From: Ariolimax columbianus
Taxonomy: Eukaryota > Mollusca > Gastropoda > Stylommatophora > Arionidae
Assembly (NCBI GenBank): GCA_036924085.1
Contig: JAVGWX010000012.1
Location: 32,546,272 to 32,610,271 of the forward strand
DNA: 64,000 nt
Reading direction: 5' to 3'
The first letter of the stretch is position 1; every line of letters begins with the position of its first letter. Of the stretch, positions 9,379 to 20,655 are shown one piece after another. Position numbers and translations under genes: made by a program. A model generated the notes under the pieces. That model had not been told where the DNA came from, searched no databases, and worked only from the letters and a program-made list of their open reading frames with translations.

Positions 9379-11519
9379 GTAAGTAAGTATGTCTAAGTGG
9401 CAAACCTCTACACCTCACGGTAGAAGAGGAGCGACTAAGTAAGTAAGTATGTCTAAGTGGCAAACCTCTACACCTCACGGTAGAAGAGGAGCGACTAAGT
9501 AAGTAAGTTAGTATGTCTAAGTGGCAAACCTCTACACCTCACGATAGAAGAGGAGCGACTAAGTAAGTAAGTAAGTATGTCTAAGTGGCAAACCTCTACA
9601 CCTCACGGTAGAAGAGGAGCGACTAAGTAAGTAAGTAAGTATGTCTAAGTAGCAAACCTCTACACCTCACGGTAGAAGAGGAGCGACTAAGTAAGTAAGT
9701 AAGTATGTCTAAGTGGCAAACCTCTACACCTCACGGTAGAAGAGGAGCGACTAAGTAAGTAAGTAAGTATGTCTAAGTGGCAAACCTCTACACCTCACGG
9801 TAGAAGAGGAGCGACTAAGTAAGTAAGTAAGTATGTCTAAGTGGCAAACCTCTACACCTCACGGTAGAAGAGGAGCGACTAAGTAAGTAAGTATGTCTAA
9901 GTGGCAAACCTCTACACCTCACGGTAGAAGAGGAGCGACTAAGTAAGTAAGTAAGTATGTCTAAGTGGCAAACCTCTACACCTCACGGTAGAAGAGGAGC
10001 GACTAAGTAAGTAAGTAAGTATGTCTAAGTGGCAAACCTCTACACCTCACGGTAGAAGAGGAGCGACTAAGTAAGTAAGTAAGTATGTCTAAGTGGCAAA
10101 CCTCTACACCTCATGGTAGAAGAGGAGCGACTAAGTAAGTAAGTATGTCTAAGTGGCAAACCTCTACACCTCACGGTAGAAGAGGAGCGACTAAGTAAGT
10201 AAGTATGTCTAAGTGGCAAACCTCTACACCTCACGGTAGAAGAGGAGCGACTAAGTAAGTAAGTAAGTATGTCTAAGTGGCAAACCTCTACACCTCACGG
10301 TAGAAGAGGAGCGACTAAGTAAGTAAGTAAGTATGTCTAAGTGGCAAACCTCTACACCTCACGGTAGAAGAGGAGCGACTAAGTAAGTAAGTAAGTATGT
10401 CTAAGTGGCAAACCTCTACACCTCACGATAGAAGAGGAGCGACTAAGTAAGTAAGTAAGTATGTCTAAGTGGCAAACCTCTACACCTCACGGTAGAAGAG
10501 GAGCGACTAAGTAAGTAAGTAAGTATGTCTAAGTAGCAAACCTCTACACCTCACGGTAGAAGAGGAGCGACTAAGTAAGTAAGTAAGTATGTCTAAGTGG
10601 CAAACCTCTACACCTCACGGTAGAAGAGGAGCGACTAAGTAAGTAAGTAAGTATGTCTAAGTGGCAAACCTCTACACCTCACGGTAGAAGAGGAGCGACT
10701 AAGTAAGTAAGTAAGTATGTCTAAGTGGCAAACCTCTACACCTCACGGTAGAAGAGGAGCGACTAAGTAAGTAAGTATGTCTAAGTGGCAAACCTCTACA
10801 CCTCACGGTAGAAGAGGAGCGACTAAGTAAGTAAGTAAGTATGTCTAAGTGGCAAACCTCTACACCTCACGGTAGAAGAGGAGCGACTAAGTAAGTAAGT
10901 AAGTATGTCTAAGTGGCAAACCTCTACACCTCACGGTAGAAGAGGAGCGACTAAGTAAGTAAGTAAGTATGTCTAAGTGGCAAACCTCTACACCTCATGG
11001 TAGAAGAGGAGCGACTAAGTAAGTAAGTATGTCTAAGTGGCAAACCTCTACACCTCACGGTAGAAGAGGAGCGACTAAGTAAGTAAGTATGTCTAAGTGG
11101 CAAACCTCTACACCTCACGGTAGAAGAGGAGCGACTAAGTAAGTAAGTAAGTATGTCTAAGTGGCAAACCTCTACACCTCACGGTAGAAGAGGAGCGACT
11201 AAGTAAGTAAGTAAGTATGTCTAAGTGGCAAACCTCTACACCTCACGGTAGAAGAGGAGCGACTAAGTAAGTAAGTAAGTATGTCTAAGTGGCAAACCTC
11301 TACACCTCACTGTAGAAGAGGAGCGACTAAGTAAGTAAGTATGTCTAAGTGGCAAACCTCTACACCTCACGGTAGAAGAGGAGCGACTAAGTAAGTAAGT
11401 ATGTCTAAGTGGCAAACCTCTACACCTCACGGTAGAAGAGGAGCGACTAAGTAAGTAAGTATGTTTAAGTGGCAAACCTCTACACCTCACGGTAGAAGAG
11501 AAGCGACTAAGTAAGTAAG
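9334..11519 (+). repeat. 60/64-bp minisatellite made from a LINE 3' end, about 34 copies
   Basis: Each unit is the last ~40 nt of the LINE ORF (TGGCAAACCTCTACACC, TCACGGTAGAAGAGGAG, CGACTAAG) plus (TAAG)n and TATGTC. Units with four AAGT are 64 bp and those with three are 60 bp. Marker variants (ACGATAG, AAGTAGCAAA, TCATGG) each recur exactly 884 bp later, which shows a block duplication of about 14 units. Confidence 0.97.
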
Positions 11520-11870
11520 GTTAACAGATGCCTACTAAGGATAATGGGTATAAAGTGGCAGGACATGGTGAGGAATGAAGACCTATGGGAAAGGAGCCAA
11601 CAACATCCAATGGAACAACAAACTAAGCGAAGAAAATACCGTCCAACCATCCAACATAGCTATGCAGGCTCTTGCATGGAATCTCCAATGGAAGAGAAAG
11701 AGAGGTAGACCAAGAAAATACATGTTGAACAGAATGTGAGAAGGAACTAAGATTAAATCGCTACAACTGGATATAGGTAGCAAGACAGCATAGGAGCGTA
11801 TGTTCTGGCAATATGTTGACAATGACCTATATCCAGAGAAGGGACGGGCTTTGGTTAACTGACTGTAGTA
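11520..11870 (+). pseudogene. LINE C-terminal fragment
   Basis: Frames across this stretch give NRCLLRIMGIKWQDMV, NEDLWERSQQ, then after a frameshift ALAWNLQWKRKRGRPRKYM and YVDNDLYPEKG. This is the SNQELW...RKRGRPR...W..L..DR C-terminus of another invertebrate LINE lineage. Several frameshifts and stops. It abuts the right end of the LINE-derived array. Confidence 0.8.
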
Positions 11871-12395
11871 GAATAATCGTAGACACGGTGTTTGGATGAG
11901 GGAAAGAGAGAAAGAAATGTTAAGGGTTAACAGCAAGAAAGAATTGGCAAAAGACATTGAGTGAGAGATAAAGACGAACAAGAACAGAAAGCTTACAAAC
12001 ACGGATACAAGTTGTTAAATTAAGTCAAAGAATTTGACCAATATTTGGGGAAAATAGTCAGTGTTGGACAATGATGGAGACCATACACTAAATATGGTTA
12101 GATCGTTACATGACACATGGGAGCACAGGTTATCAATGGCGACCTTACACCATTTCTCGCCGAACGTACGAAATTATTCATTCGACCGCTGACAGACAAG
12201 ACACTCTATTTCATCTCTCCAAGGTAGTTAGGGCGAAAACACGTTTGATATCATGACTGCTGTTTTTCATTTGCTTTGGAAGAGTTGTAATGACATTAAG
12301 GAAAACAGTCATAAATGTCGTCCAAGCCGCTGAGGAGTGACTCCAGCCATATTGTACTGATTCGTTTCATAAGTAAGAACAGAAATGTGAAAACT

Positions 12396-12596
12396 ATCGT
12401 AGACAGACAAACCGTCATACAGACAGGCTGACAGACGGACCGACAGACGGAATGACCGTCATACAGACAGACTGACAGACAAAACGTCATTCAGACAGAC
12501 TGACGGACGGACCGACAGACGGACTGACAGACAGACCGTCATACAGACAGACTGACACACAAACCGTCATACAGACAGACTGACAGACAAACCGTC
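12396..12596. repeat. GACA-type minisatellite interrupted by a solo LTR
   Basis: Imperfect units of about 27 bp containing ACCGTCATACAGACAG and ACTGACAGAC. The same array resumes at 14113 after the LTR. Confidence 0.9.
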
Positions 12597-12708
12597 TGTG
12601 ACAAATCTTGTCTCCCCACTGACTTCCTACTGGGACCTGACCACTCAGGATGGCAGAGTAATAGCGACGCCATCTTGAAAGTAGCACCGTCTCTAAATAG
12701 TCTCGTGT

Positions 12709-12715
12709 TATAAAA
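12709..12715 (+). promoter_or_regulatory. TATA box of the putative LTR
   Basis: TATAAAA about 112 bp into the putative LTR, a normal position for the end of U3. Confidence 0.5.
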
Positions 12716-13997
12716 AGCCTGGCAGGCCAGGAGCAAGGGGCCTTTTCTTACAATACGCGATTGGGAAACACGAAGCATTAGACTGCACGATTTGAGAAGA
12801 TATGCTAGGATACATATGCAGAGAAGACTTCACACGATTTAGAGAACGATTTGAAGGAAAAACTAACCTTAACACGATTTGAAGGAGCGAGGAACTTTAC
12901 GCAATTTAGAACAGGATCCTCATCTTACACGAATTCGCAGAGTAGACGAACGTTATACAGTTTTTGCAGTGAAGACGAACGTTACACCATCTGCAGCAGA
13001 TACGCTACGATACATCTGCAGAAATATTACAAGATTTTTGAAGAGTGAGTAATTGAAGAGAGACAGTTGAGCGCCTCACACTAAGAGGTCACCAGCACGA
13101 GTTACACGGTTTTCCAGGTCTGACGCATTTATACGAGGTTTCCAAGCGGCCGACACCTGGAACGAGTTGACCACCTTACTTTGAACTGGATGTCACCCCG
13201 TCTGAGCTCCAGTTCAAGGTATTTAAAGTCTACACCTGTGAGTATCCTTTCATTCTCTCTCCCCTCTCACCTCACTCTGTTTCATTTGACTCTATCCCAC
13301 AGTCACACCCTTGCACAACTATCACACGTGCCCTCGTGGTAAAGCCCTTCCATTGCACTTTGGTTGGGCTAGCTTCTGAGGGCGCACAAACCTAGCATAG
13401 GTACATACAGATGCACACATACATCCAAGTACTGGCTTATGCGTCCTGATATCGCCCAATGGACTACGGTCTGGGGTGGAAAATGGCACGCCTCCGCCAG
13501 TAGAAACTAGTGAGGCAAACATCTAAGCAAAAAAAAATATCCTTTCATTTAGGCTGGGGTGTGACCAGCGTCAGCTATGTGGACGATCCTCTGAGCAGTT
13601 GGCCATAATCGCCCGCTGTGGGAGTGAACGTTGACATCTGGAACGTGTGCTGACCCGCGACATGCTATCACGTGGTCAGTCGGCACCTGTTCAACACACG
13701 TCGATTCATACCTGCGGCTGCTGCTTCGATTTTTCCTGACATCCATAACGCAATTCGTCAAGCGAAAGGACGAAGGGACAAGGCAATGGCGATCTACCTG
13801 GGTTGAAGTCGCAACACCGAGGTACTAACCGGCGCTGTTCCGGCCATAATTCGGACTCGCGGTACGTCACGGTAGGCCAAGCACGGGTAAGGTGACTGTT
13901 GACAATAGTTTAGGTGTAGGAGTAGAGAGCGTTAGGTTAAGTAATCTCTGGATAGGAATGAGTGAGTTGTAAATAGAAGAGTGCCAGTTTAGTGAGG

Positions 13998-14003
13998 AAT
14001 AAA
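13998..14003 (+). promoter_or_regulatory. Polyadenylation signal of the putative LTR
   Basis: AATAAA about 110 bp before the right terminus of the putative LTR. The long distance from the TATA box would imply an unusually long R region. Confidence 0.45.
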
Positions 14004-14112
14004 GAATTTGTTTATCCTAGTTTATTGTGTTAGATCATTCAGATTAAGGTGTGTAGATGAAGTGCGGCTTAAGTTAGATTAGATAGAGCAAGACCCTGTC
14101 CTCTCTGCTACA

Positions 14113-14180
14113 CGTCATACAGATAGACTGACATACATACAGACTGACAAACAGACCGTCATGCAGACAGACAACAACAA
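14113..14180. repeat. Right remainder of the GACA-type array
   Basis: Continues CGTCATACAGATAGACTG with the same units as before the LTR. Confidence 0.85.
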
Positions 14181-14207
14181 CAACATCAACAACAAATAAC
14201 AACAACA
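14170..14207. repeat. AAC microsatellite
   Basis: (AAC)n with a CATC interruption. Confidence 0.85.
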
Positions 14208-14300
14208 ACCAGCATATCTCAAAGAGGCACCAATGACTTTTCTTAGACATTTCATTTCACAAATTGTAATCGACTCTTTAACTTCCTCAAACTTTCCCAA
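14208..14300 (-). pseudogene. LINE C-terminal scrap
   Basis: The minus-strand frame reads FEEVKESITICEMK then CLRKVIGASLR. This matches the EMKCLRKILG...R region that follows the RT core of many LINEs. About 30 residues only. Confidence 0.6.
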
Positions 14301-14530
14301 CGACTATAGATCAGCTTTAACGATAACAATCTTAGTTCTTATCACATTTTATCAAATAACGGTCTTTCTACTGCTGGAATTATCAAGATGTTGTTGTCCA
14401 TTTCTCCAAGTTTGAAGGTAAATAAGTCTGAAGTGGATAATATCGTCCGGAGATTTTTCAATGGTAGAAAGAACTGAACTCAGAGTGTCACATACCATTC
14501 TGTAGTGATTTCGTTTTAAAAGCATAATGG

Positions 14531-14888
14531 TGGTTGTTGTTGTTTTGAATGCCCACAATGAGTAGGTTTCCTTTTTTGTGCGCCCTGAAAAGGAGGTTAA
14601 GTCGCGGTTTGCAGTAGCTTTCCTCACATCTCGAGCATGCTGATGAAGATGGACGGAGGTCTTCCAGGCGGTTGTGCTATGCTTGGCTTCAGCTGCATAT
14701 CGCTCAATAATACAGGAATCACGTCGATCGCTCATCTCGTTAGCCAGGCTGCCATGAAAACAGCCCGTTTGCAGGGAGGTCTGCGAGGAAAGCCGAGGTG
14801 AGGGTCTTTGCCAGTATATTTTGCCTGACCCTGACTAACATGTCTGATCCGTATGTTGTGCCTGATCGGACGTTAGTCTTCCTCCCCA
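14531..14888 (-). mobile_element. Family B element, full length
   Basis: On the minus strand it runs from AGGAAGACTAACGTCC through GTTAGTCAGGGTCAGG, CAGCCTGGCTAACGAG, CATCTTCATCAGCATGC and TGTGGGCATTCAAAAC to a CAA tail. Flanks AAAAGCATAATGG and AAAAGTATAAGGG look like a decayed target duplication (11 of 13). It carries a frame with RRDSC, HSTTAWKTSVHLHQH and ARDVRKAT shared with other copies. Confidence 0.85.
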
Positions 14889-15066
14889 AAAAGTATAAGG
14901 GTAATATTAGATAACACATGTACATACCTGGGCAAAAAATTTACGATAGACGGCAGAACATGCAAAAACATCAGAATAAATAAAGCAATAACAGCTATTG
15001 CAAGCTTCAATGAAGCTTTGAAGTAATCGCAGTACATAGCATACTTAAAGCTAAGAATGCACAAGA

Positions 15067-15155
15067 GTTGTGTACCTACTGTACTCCTGTATGGTGATGA
15101 GTGCTGGAGACATAGAAATAGGTCAAAATGATCATCCATCTACAAACGCTGTATT
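15067..15155 (+). pseudogene. LINE RT C-terminal scrap
   Basis: Encodes CVPTVLLYGDECWRH, equivalent to the LYGSE.W block after the RT core, with a stop soon after. Family A inserted immediately downstream. Confidence 0.5.
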
Positions 15156-15166
15156 AGAAACATTCA

Positions 15167-15495
15167 AGCGCATGAGCTACAGCGGTCAGCGACCCATAGC
15201 TGACTGCTAGCATCAGGGCCAGCGAACCAGAGCTGCAGAGACCCTTCACGCGGTGATCCTGGATAACAGGCTGCAACAAGGCCGACTGGCTAAGGAGAAG
15301 AGATCGAAGAGGGAATGCTAACTCGGTACTAAAAAAATGTTTGCTGAAGTCGGATGTGTTGGACCGAAAGGTGCAAATATCGCAGTCAAGCTGTAAACTA
15401 CGACACAACGAATTCCGTTCTCTAGACTACATTCTGCTACGTATGCCCTTTCAGAGTTTGGTAGCGGGAGATTGAGAACGAACGAAGCCAAGCCA
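15167..15495 (+). mobile_element. Family A element with 11-bp target duplication
   Basis: A 329-bp copy flanked by AGAAACATTCA at 15156-15166 and 15496-15506. It starts AGCGCATGAGCTAC, ends GAACGAACG plus a GCCAA tail, and is slightly 5' truncated. Confidence 0.9.
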
Positions 15496-15603
15496 AGAAA
15501 CATTCATTTAATGTACTGGTCGAACATCGTTACCAACACATAGATGCTTTCCTGCAGCAATCAAAAGATATGTACCATATGATAACATTATGTACCACAT
15601 ATA

Positions 15604-16060
15604 AACCTTATGTACAGCGCTGAAACATGGATGGTCTTATACAAATAATCTGGAAGTCTTCCATTCGCGTAATCAGAGGCGCATCATTGGAATTCACTGG
15701 TATGACCTGGCTACCAACCCTCAGGTTGTTCGACAAATCCATCTCTAGAGTATTGTTTCTATGATGGATCACCGCCGCCTCTTTATCTTCGGTCATGTGA
15801 TCAGTCCACCATAGAATTTCGCGGCCCGTCAGATTCTGCACATGGCCGTCAAAACCAAGGGTTGGAAAATACTTTGTTCAACACGTAGGCGACCTTGCGG
15901 TCATCCGCGAGAAATCGTCAACCCCTCACCAGAACTATATCTTATGGACCTCGGCCATTAATTGGGTCACAGACGAGCGAAGCGATTGGCCTTGGTTCCC
16001 CCAAGCGGATTATCGTAAGATCATTATATAACGGGTCGACGCTGGAAGTGGTTTGGCCAT
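15604..16060 (+). pseudogene. LINE C-terminal fragment
   Basis: In one frame: YSAETWMV, then NNLEVFHSRNQRRIIGIHWYD, MMDHRRLFIFGHVIS, and further on RRWKWFGHF. These are the block order LYG.E.W / RCLR.ILGI.W.D / LRW.GHV seen in LINE ORF2 C-termini. Several stops and shifts. The RT catalytic region is missing. Confidence 0.75.
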
Positions 16061-16224
16061 TTTAAAAGCATCACATTATCGCCATAATCGTCATTCTATT
16101 GGCCCAATAGGAAAGACGAAAGAGTGATAGATCTAAAATGATTTGACGTAAAATTGAAGAAGTCGAAATGAAAGTCATGAACCAGAGCTGGTGCGCTGAA
16201 AGTAGAATGGTTTCGAACCGGGTG

Positions 16225-16400
16225 AAGTTCATGGAGTTTGTAGCTGCTGTTAAAGCCGCCATCAGGCGTGATGTACGATGACCGCTTTGCCAGTCATTGC
16301 CCAATGAACTAAAACGTTAAAAGAGTTTGTAACTGCCCTTAAATGCGATTATCAGACGTGATGCTCCATGACCGCTTTGCCAATCATTGATCAAGAATCT
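16225..16400. repeat. Diverged tandem duplication of about 90 bp
   Basis: Two adjacent copies each contain GAGTTTGTA(G/A)CTGC, a (G/A)CGTGATG block and ATGACCGCTTTGCCA. They differ at many positions, so the duplication is old. Confidence 0.8.
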
Positions 16401-17230
16401 AAACAGAATAAGAAAACATTTTGAGATATTATTATTTGCAGTAGCAATACTAACTAGATAGGGGAGTCTGGGTATTCAGACAAGACGATAGTGTACATCA
16501 TCATCATGTATATGAACGTACCTCTCATCACAGCAGCTATGTAAGAATCGCGATCTTTGGCCAGCCAGTTCTACCCGCTTCAGTCACAGGTATGTCCTGA
16601 ACATGTTTGAAATGCTGTGCCCAACTGCTCCTCAATCTGCCCCTGACTCGTTAGTCCCGTAACATACCCTATATCATTGTTTGTCAACTATTTCGGCGTA
16701 TGATGCGGACAAAGTACGAGTATTTGTTTCTTAGATTTCATTCTGTTCACAAGCTAATTTTCTTCTATATTCGGCTTCTCTAGAAAGTCTGTGTTTTTGT
16801 CTTTGTCGGTACCCATGGTATTATGAGGACTTTCTTGTATTATTTTAGCTCAAAAGATCCACTTCTCTTCTTTACTGTGTGTGTCGTGAACCATACTTAG
16901 CATCCGTATGTTGCTACAGCGAAAATGCATGTCTTGAGAATTGTTATTTTTGTTTGTTTGTTAATATACTGCCAAACATTATTTTTACAATGTTATCTGT
17001 GCGTTGCCATGAATATTAGCCTACTGACTTATATTTGGCAGTCTCCGCTGTTGTTTATAAAGGAGCCGAAATATTCAGCACTTATGACTTTTTCGATGTG
17101 TTCTTTTCCTACAGTAACGTGGGGGGTTTTGTTTTTATTAATGTGCAGGTAGAGATTTTGATTTTAGCTGTGGTGATGAAGGCATGTTCTAGTACCTCCA
17201 CGATCCTTGAGAGGACAACTGAGTGATTCA
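16401..17230. other. No gene seen
   Basis: AT-rich unique sequence. Hydrophobic short frames near 16925-17150 lack domain signatures. Confidence 0.5.
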
Positions 17231-17290
17231 CATTTCTTCTTCTTCTTCTTCTTCTTCTTCTTTTCTTTTCTTCTGCTTCTTCTTCATCTG
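17231..17290. repeat. TTC microsatellite
   Basis: (TTC)n with a short interruption. Confidence 0.95.
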
Positions 17291-17317
17291 TATACGACCT
17301 GTAAACGACGTTATGAC

Positions 17318-17575
17318 ACAGTGTCGTAGTCAACAGCGAGACTGTGACAGTTGCGTCTTTCGGTAGGACACATCCGGTTTGCGGTTGACTGTTTTGGTTA
17401 CCAGATTTGCTTTCTCATTGCGATCCATATTCTCTTACACTACACTAGTACAGCCTGTTTCCAGGGCCGTCGCTTGGAGACTGAATATGATCTTCCTGAA
17501 TTTGATCTTGGTTAGCTCTGGTTCGCCGACCTAGATGCAAGCAGCCAGCTATGAGTCGCTGGCTGTTCTCATCTA
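17318..17575 (-). mobile_element. Diverged family A copy
   Basis: In antisense the order of family A landmarks is preserved: GTGTCGTAGT, TTTCGGT.GGACACATCCG, CAGCCTGTTTCCAGG, then GATGCAAGCAGCCAGC and GAGTCGCTGG. It is more diverged than the other copies. Its 5' part resembles the units of the 20.7-23.0 kb array. Confidence 0.6.
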
Positions 17576-17810
17576 TATTTCACTGTGTTGAATCTTCGAG
17601 CCTATCTTCGAGCCTATCTACGTATCTGTGTTTTGATATATTTGTTATTACATTATTACATCTGTATGTGAAGACCAGTACCGATATGTTTTTGGTCTTA
17701 AACCAAATTTACACGCGCTATTCTTTTTTTTCTCAGCCACATATACCGACCGGCTGACCTGGTTAACGAAAACAAATGTTGCAATGATAACTTCTGTTAA
17801 ATAACGTGTG

Positions 17811-17882
17811 TCTGATACCAGGTAGATAAGTTGTATCTGTACCAGGTAGATAAGTTGGCTAGTACCAGGTAGACCAGTTATG
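17811..17882. repeat. Short tandem repeat
   Basis: Three copies of a unit containing ACCAGGTAGATAAGTTG, about 28-30 bp apart. Confidence 0.75.
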
Positions 17883-17884
17883 TA

Positions 17885-18200
17885 GCTAACTATGAAGTAG
17901 AAGAAGGAGAAGAAGAAGTAGTAGTAGTAGAAGGAGAAGGAGAAGAAAAGTTGAAAAGAAGATGAGAAGAACAAGAAAAAGAAGAAGAAGAAAAGAGTAG
18001 TAGAAGAAGAAAAGGAATAAGAAGAAGATGAAGGAGAAGAAGATGAAGTACTAGTAGAAGTAGAAGAAGAAAATAAGAAGAAGCAGTAGTAGTAGAAGAA
18101 AAAGAAGAAGACGAGGAAAAGAAGAAGACGAAGATGATGAAGAAGAAGAAGAAGATGAAGGAGAAGAAGGAGACGAAAAAGAAGAAGAAAAAGTGGGTGG
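17885..18200. repeat. Polypurine GAA/GTA tract, about 315 bp
   Basis: The plus strand is almost pure purine with interspersed T (GAAGAAG, AGTAGTAG). The long Phe/Ser/Leu frames antisense to it are artefacts. Such mirror-like purine tracts can form triplex DNA. Confidence 0.95.
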
Positions 18201-18734
18201 TTTTCTTGGTGTGGCTCACTAATCAAGGGTTAAGTGCAGCTATGGGGGGTCCGACCTTCAGACTTGTCAAGCCAGATGTAAAGGTTCTGGCGGTGCTGCT
18301 AACCTTTAAGCTGTCATTGTGTGAGGTCTTCCTACCGACTGTTTCATATCGTCACTTGCACGAGACATAACAGTCCTGAAGGTGAAATAATTATTTAATT
18401 TACATATTATTTTTGTTTAGCATTAACAGTTTTTGTAATTATGTTTAAAACAATGACAATTTTTACGTTCCCTGCCCGGCTCGATCTAGTTTGTGGGTGC
18501 CGCCGAGGGCGGAAAATTTGAAAAGAGAAAATTAAAATCAATGAAAAACCAATTTAAAAAACTGAGTACGTACAATAATAAATCTGCAATGGCGTGGCGT
18601 TTATAATGAGTTCGAAGTTAATCATGTTACTTGTGAAATTTATTTCATCGTAATTTTCTGAAATTAACATCGAATGGAAGCGAAAAATCCATGTAAATTC
18701 ATTTAACTATTGAGAATGTAGCAGGGTTTTAATC
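18201..18734. other. No gene seen
   Basis: Unique, AT-rich. A short motif near 18310 (CTGTCATTGTGTGAGGT) recurs with changes near 46030, possibly a small dispersed repeat. Confidence 0.45.
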
Positions 18735-19403
18735 TATAATAGAGGCAAATGGGCAGGAACTTGAGGTGGTAAAACGTTTCAAATATCTGGGATCATTGAT
18801 CAGTGAAGAGGGATCGAAGCCAGAGGTAATTGCAAGAATAGCACAATAAACAGCGGCGCTGACTAGGCTGAAACCTATATGGCAAGACAAGCGACTCGCC
18901 CTCGGCATAAAAGTTAGACTAATGCGCTCTTTGATACTATCAATATTTCTGTATGCCTGTGAGACCCGGACCATTACAGCAGATATCCAGGGCAGGATAC
19001 ATGCAATGGAAATAAGGTGCTATAGAAAACTTATAAATGTTACATATAAAGATCGTGTCACGAACGTAGAAATCCGTCAGAGAGTTGAAGACGCTATTGG
19101 TCCTTTTGAAGATCTGTTCACAGCTATCAAAAGACGCAAGATGGACTGGTGAGGGCACGTCGCGAGGTCCAAAGGAATTACCAACTCGATACTCTTTGGT
19201 TCCGTACCGGAACAGAGATGGCGAGGACGTCCAAGGAAGAGATTTGTGGACAACATCACTGAGTGGTCAGGCCTTCGACCCGGTGAGATACATCAGGCGG
19301 CGACAGACAGAGAGGGATGGCGTGGGATTTTGGAAGTGTCTTCATGTGTGCCCCAACGACCTGATGGGTTACGGGATGAACTGAACTGAACTGAACTGAA
19401 CTG
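18735..19403 (+). pseudogene. LINE ORF2 C-terminus with ACTGA tail
   Basis: The frame reads KRFKYLGSLISEEG, ALTRLKPIWQD, RSLILSIFLYACET, AMEIRCYRKLINVTY, DLFTAIKRRKMDW, GRPRKRFVDNITEW and DREGW, ending near VPQRPDGLRDELN. That is a complete post-RT region for a CR1/jockey-like or related LINE. Two in-frame stops occur: TAA at about 18847 and TGA at about 19150, the latter replacing the Trp of W.GHV. The ORF ends in five GAACT repeats, a LINE-type 3' tail. The catalytic core lies upstream and is missing. A family A copy follows directly. Confidence 0.88.
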
Positions 19404-19405
19404 AT

Positions 19406-19762
19406 TGAGAATGAAGACGCTTAGCAGTGCATGCGCTTCAGTGGGAAGCGACCCACAGCTGACTGCTAGCGTCAGGGCCAGCGAACTAGAGCTGCCAATA
19501 GTCATGTAACCTCCACGCGGTGATCCTGGATAACAGGCTACAACAGAGCAGACTGGCTAAGGAGAAGGCATCGAAGAGGGAAGGCAGCACGGTTCTAAAG
19601 AATGCCTACTGAAGTCGGATATGTCGGAACGAAAGGTGCAAATATCGCTGCCAAGCTGTAAGCTACGACACAACGCATTCCGTACTATGGACTATATTCT
19701 GCTACTTGCAAAGCCCTGTTCCTAATTTGGTAGCGGGAGTCAGAGAACGAACGAAGAAGAAG
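19406..19762 (+). mobile_element. Family A element
   Basis: Near full length: it begins GAATGAAGACGCTTAGCAG, passes through AGCGACCCACAGCTGACTGC and GATCCTGGATAACAGGCT, and ends GAACGAACGAAGAAGAAG. It sits at the tail of the preceding LINE. Confidence 0.88.
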
Positions 19763-19867
19763 AGTTTACTAATGTTTTTTTTTTTGTTTCGCTACAATCG
19801 CATAGTTGAAGTATACAATAAATAGTGAGTGTACAGTTACAATCGAAATAGTCGCATTTTGTGATAA

Positions 19868-20165
19868 ATATGGGATTCCGTGGCGAAGTGGTTAAGCCGT
19901 CGGCCTCGTGATCAGGTGGTGTGGCTTCGACTCCGAATTCCGCCGTCTTTTTCACGGGTGCTTGATGCGGAGTCCCCTGCATCTCGTAGTCCCCCCCCCC
20001 CCCCCTAGTCGCCTTGTCCTTGACTTGCCACTGGGGTCGGGCGGCTCGAGACGAGAGAGCGAGGATAAAAAGTATCGCAGTTAATCCTTACTAAAAATAG
20101 CGCTAGCAAAATAAATTATGCCATCATCACCTACGATGGACGGCGGCTTTTTGCCTTTGCCTGTG
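19868..20165 (+). mobile_element. SINE1, tRNA-headed
   Basis: Starts GGGATTCCGTGGCGAAG. TGGCGAAGTGG fits the pol III A box and GGCTTCGACTCC is a slightly altered B box. The body includes a C-rich run, CTTGTCCTTGACTTGCC, GGCTCGAGACGAGAGAG and AAAATAGCGCTAGCAAA, and ends TTTGCCTTTGCCT. A second copy lies at 32597-32878. Weak flanking similarity (GTGATA) may be the remains of a target duplication. Confidence 0.88.
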
Positions 20166-20179
20166 ATAGACAAATGACT

Positions 20180-20439
20180 TTAATATTTTTTTAAAGTAAG
20201 TATATTTGCCTTTTGTATTAGGACAAAAGGCTTTTATTGTTTGTTATTCAACAAATTCCTACAAAAAATTGCACGCACTTGTGAAAATTATATTTTAAAA
20301 TAATTATTTATAATTGAGTAGAAAGGAAGGGATAATCCATTCAGAGCTGCGGAAAAGCTAGACCGGGTCCTGGTTTCCTGTCAACCAAAGGGCTTTAACA
20401 CTCTGAATCATCAAACGTTGACCTGTCTTTATCTATAAG
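20180..20439. other. No gene seen
   Basis: AT-rich sequence between SINE1 and a LINE fragment. Confidence 0.5.
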
Positions 20440-20655
20440 CGTAGGTATAACATCAATGCTAGACCTCATCAAGAGATAACAAGCCAAATGGTTCGGCCAC
20501 GTGACACGCCAAACACCAGATAGTACCCTCTAGAAAGCTTTCCTATACAGATACAATTGATAAAAAGCAAAGGGCCGCCAAAAATTGGATAACAATAACA
20601 GGGATGAAAACCCTGTACCATTCCCTGGGGCTCAAGATACAACACAGGGAATTAG
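20440..20655 (+). pseudogene. LINE C-terminal fragment
   Basis: Encodes LIKR.QAKWFGHVTR, KAFLYRY and KAKGRQK, then SLGLKIQHRELAD across frames. This corresponds to the QAKWFGHV.RM...KGRPK block of LINE ORF2. It has several stops and runs directly into the 64-bp array. Confidence 0.7.

Larger units (their letters stand above)
12597..14112 (+). mobile_element. Probable solo LTR, 1516 bp, 4-bp target duplication
   Basis: The segment begins TGTGACAAATC and ends CTGCTACA, so it has TG...CA termini, and is flanked by CGTC on both sides (12593-12596 and 14113-14116). Removing it with one CGTC restores a perfect unit of the surrounding array. Inside are a TATAAAA near the left end and an AATAAA near the right end, in the order expected for an LTR in plus orientation. 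No gag, pol, primer site or polypurine tract is present. A solo LTR left by LTR-LTR recombination fits best; the family (Ty3-like or other) cannot be decided. Confidence 0.7.

Noticed and set aside
12597..14112. Host gene promoter (TATA box, AATAAA) instead of an LTR
   Set aside because: The TG...CA ends and the target duplication that rebuilds the surrounding array fit an inserted LTR better; no coding frame lies between the signals.
17648..18226. 192-codon minus frame with Phe/Ser/Leu runs that resembles a membrane protein
   Set aside because: It is the complement of a GAA/GTA microsatellite; hydrophobicity follows from simple sequence.
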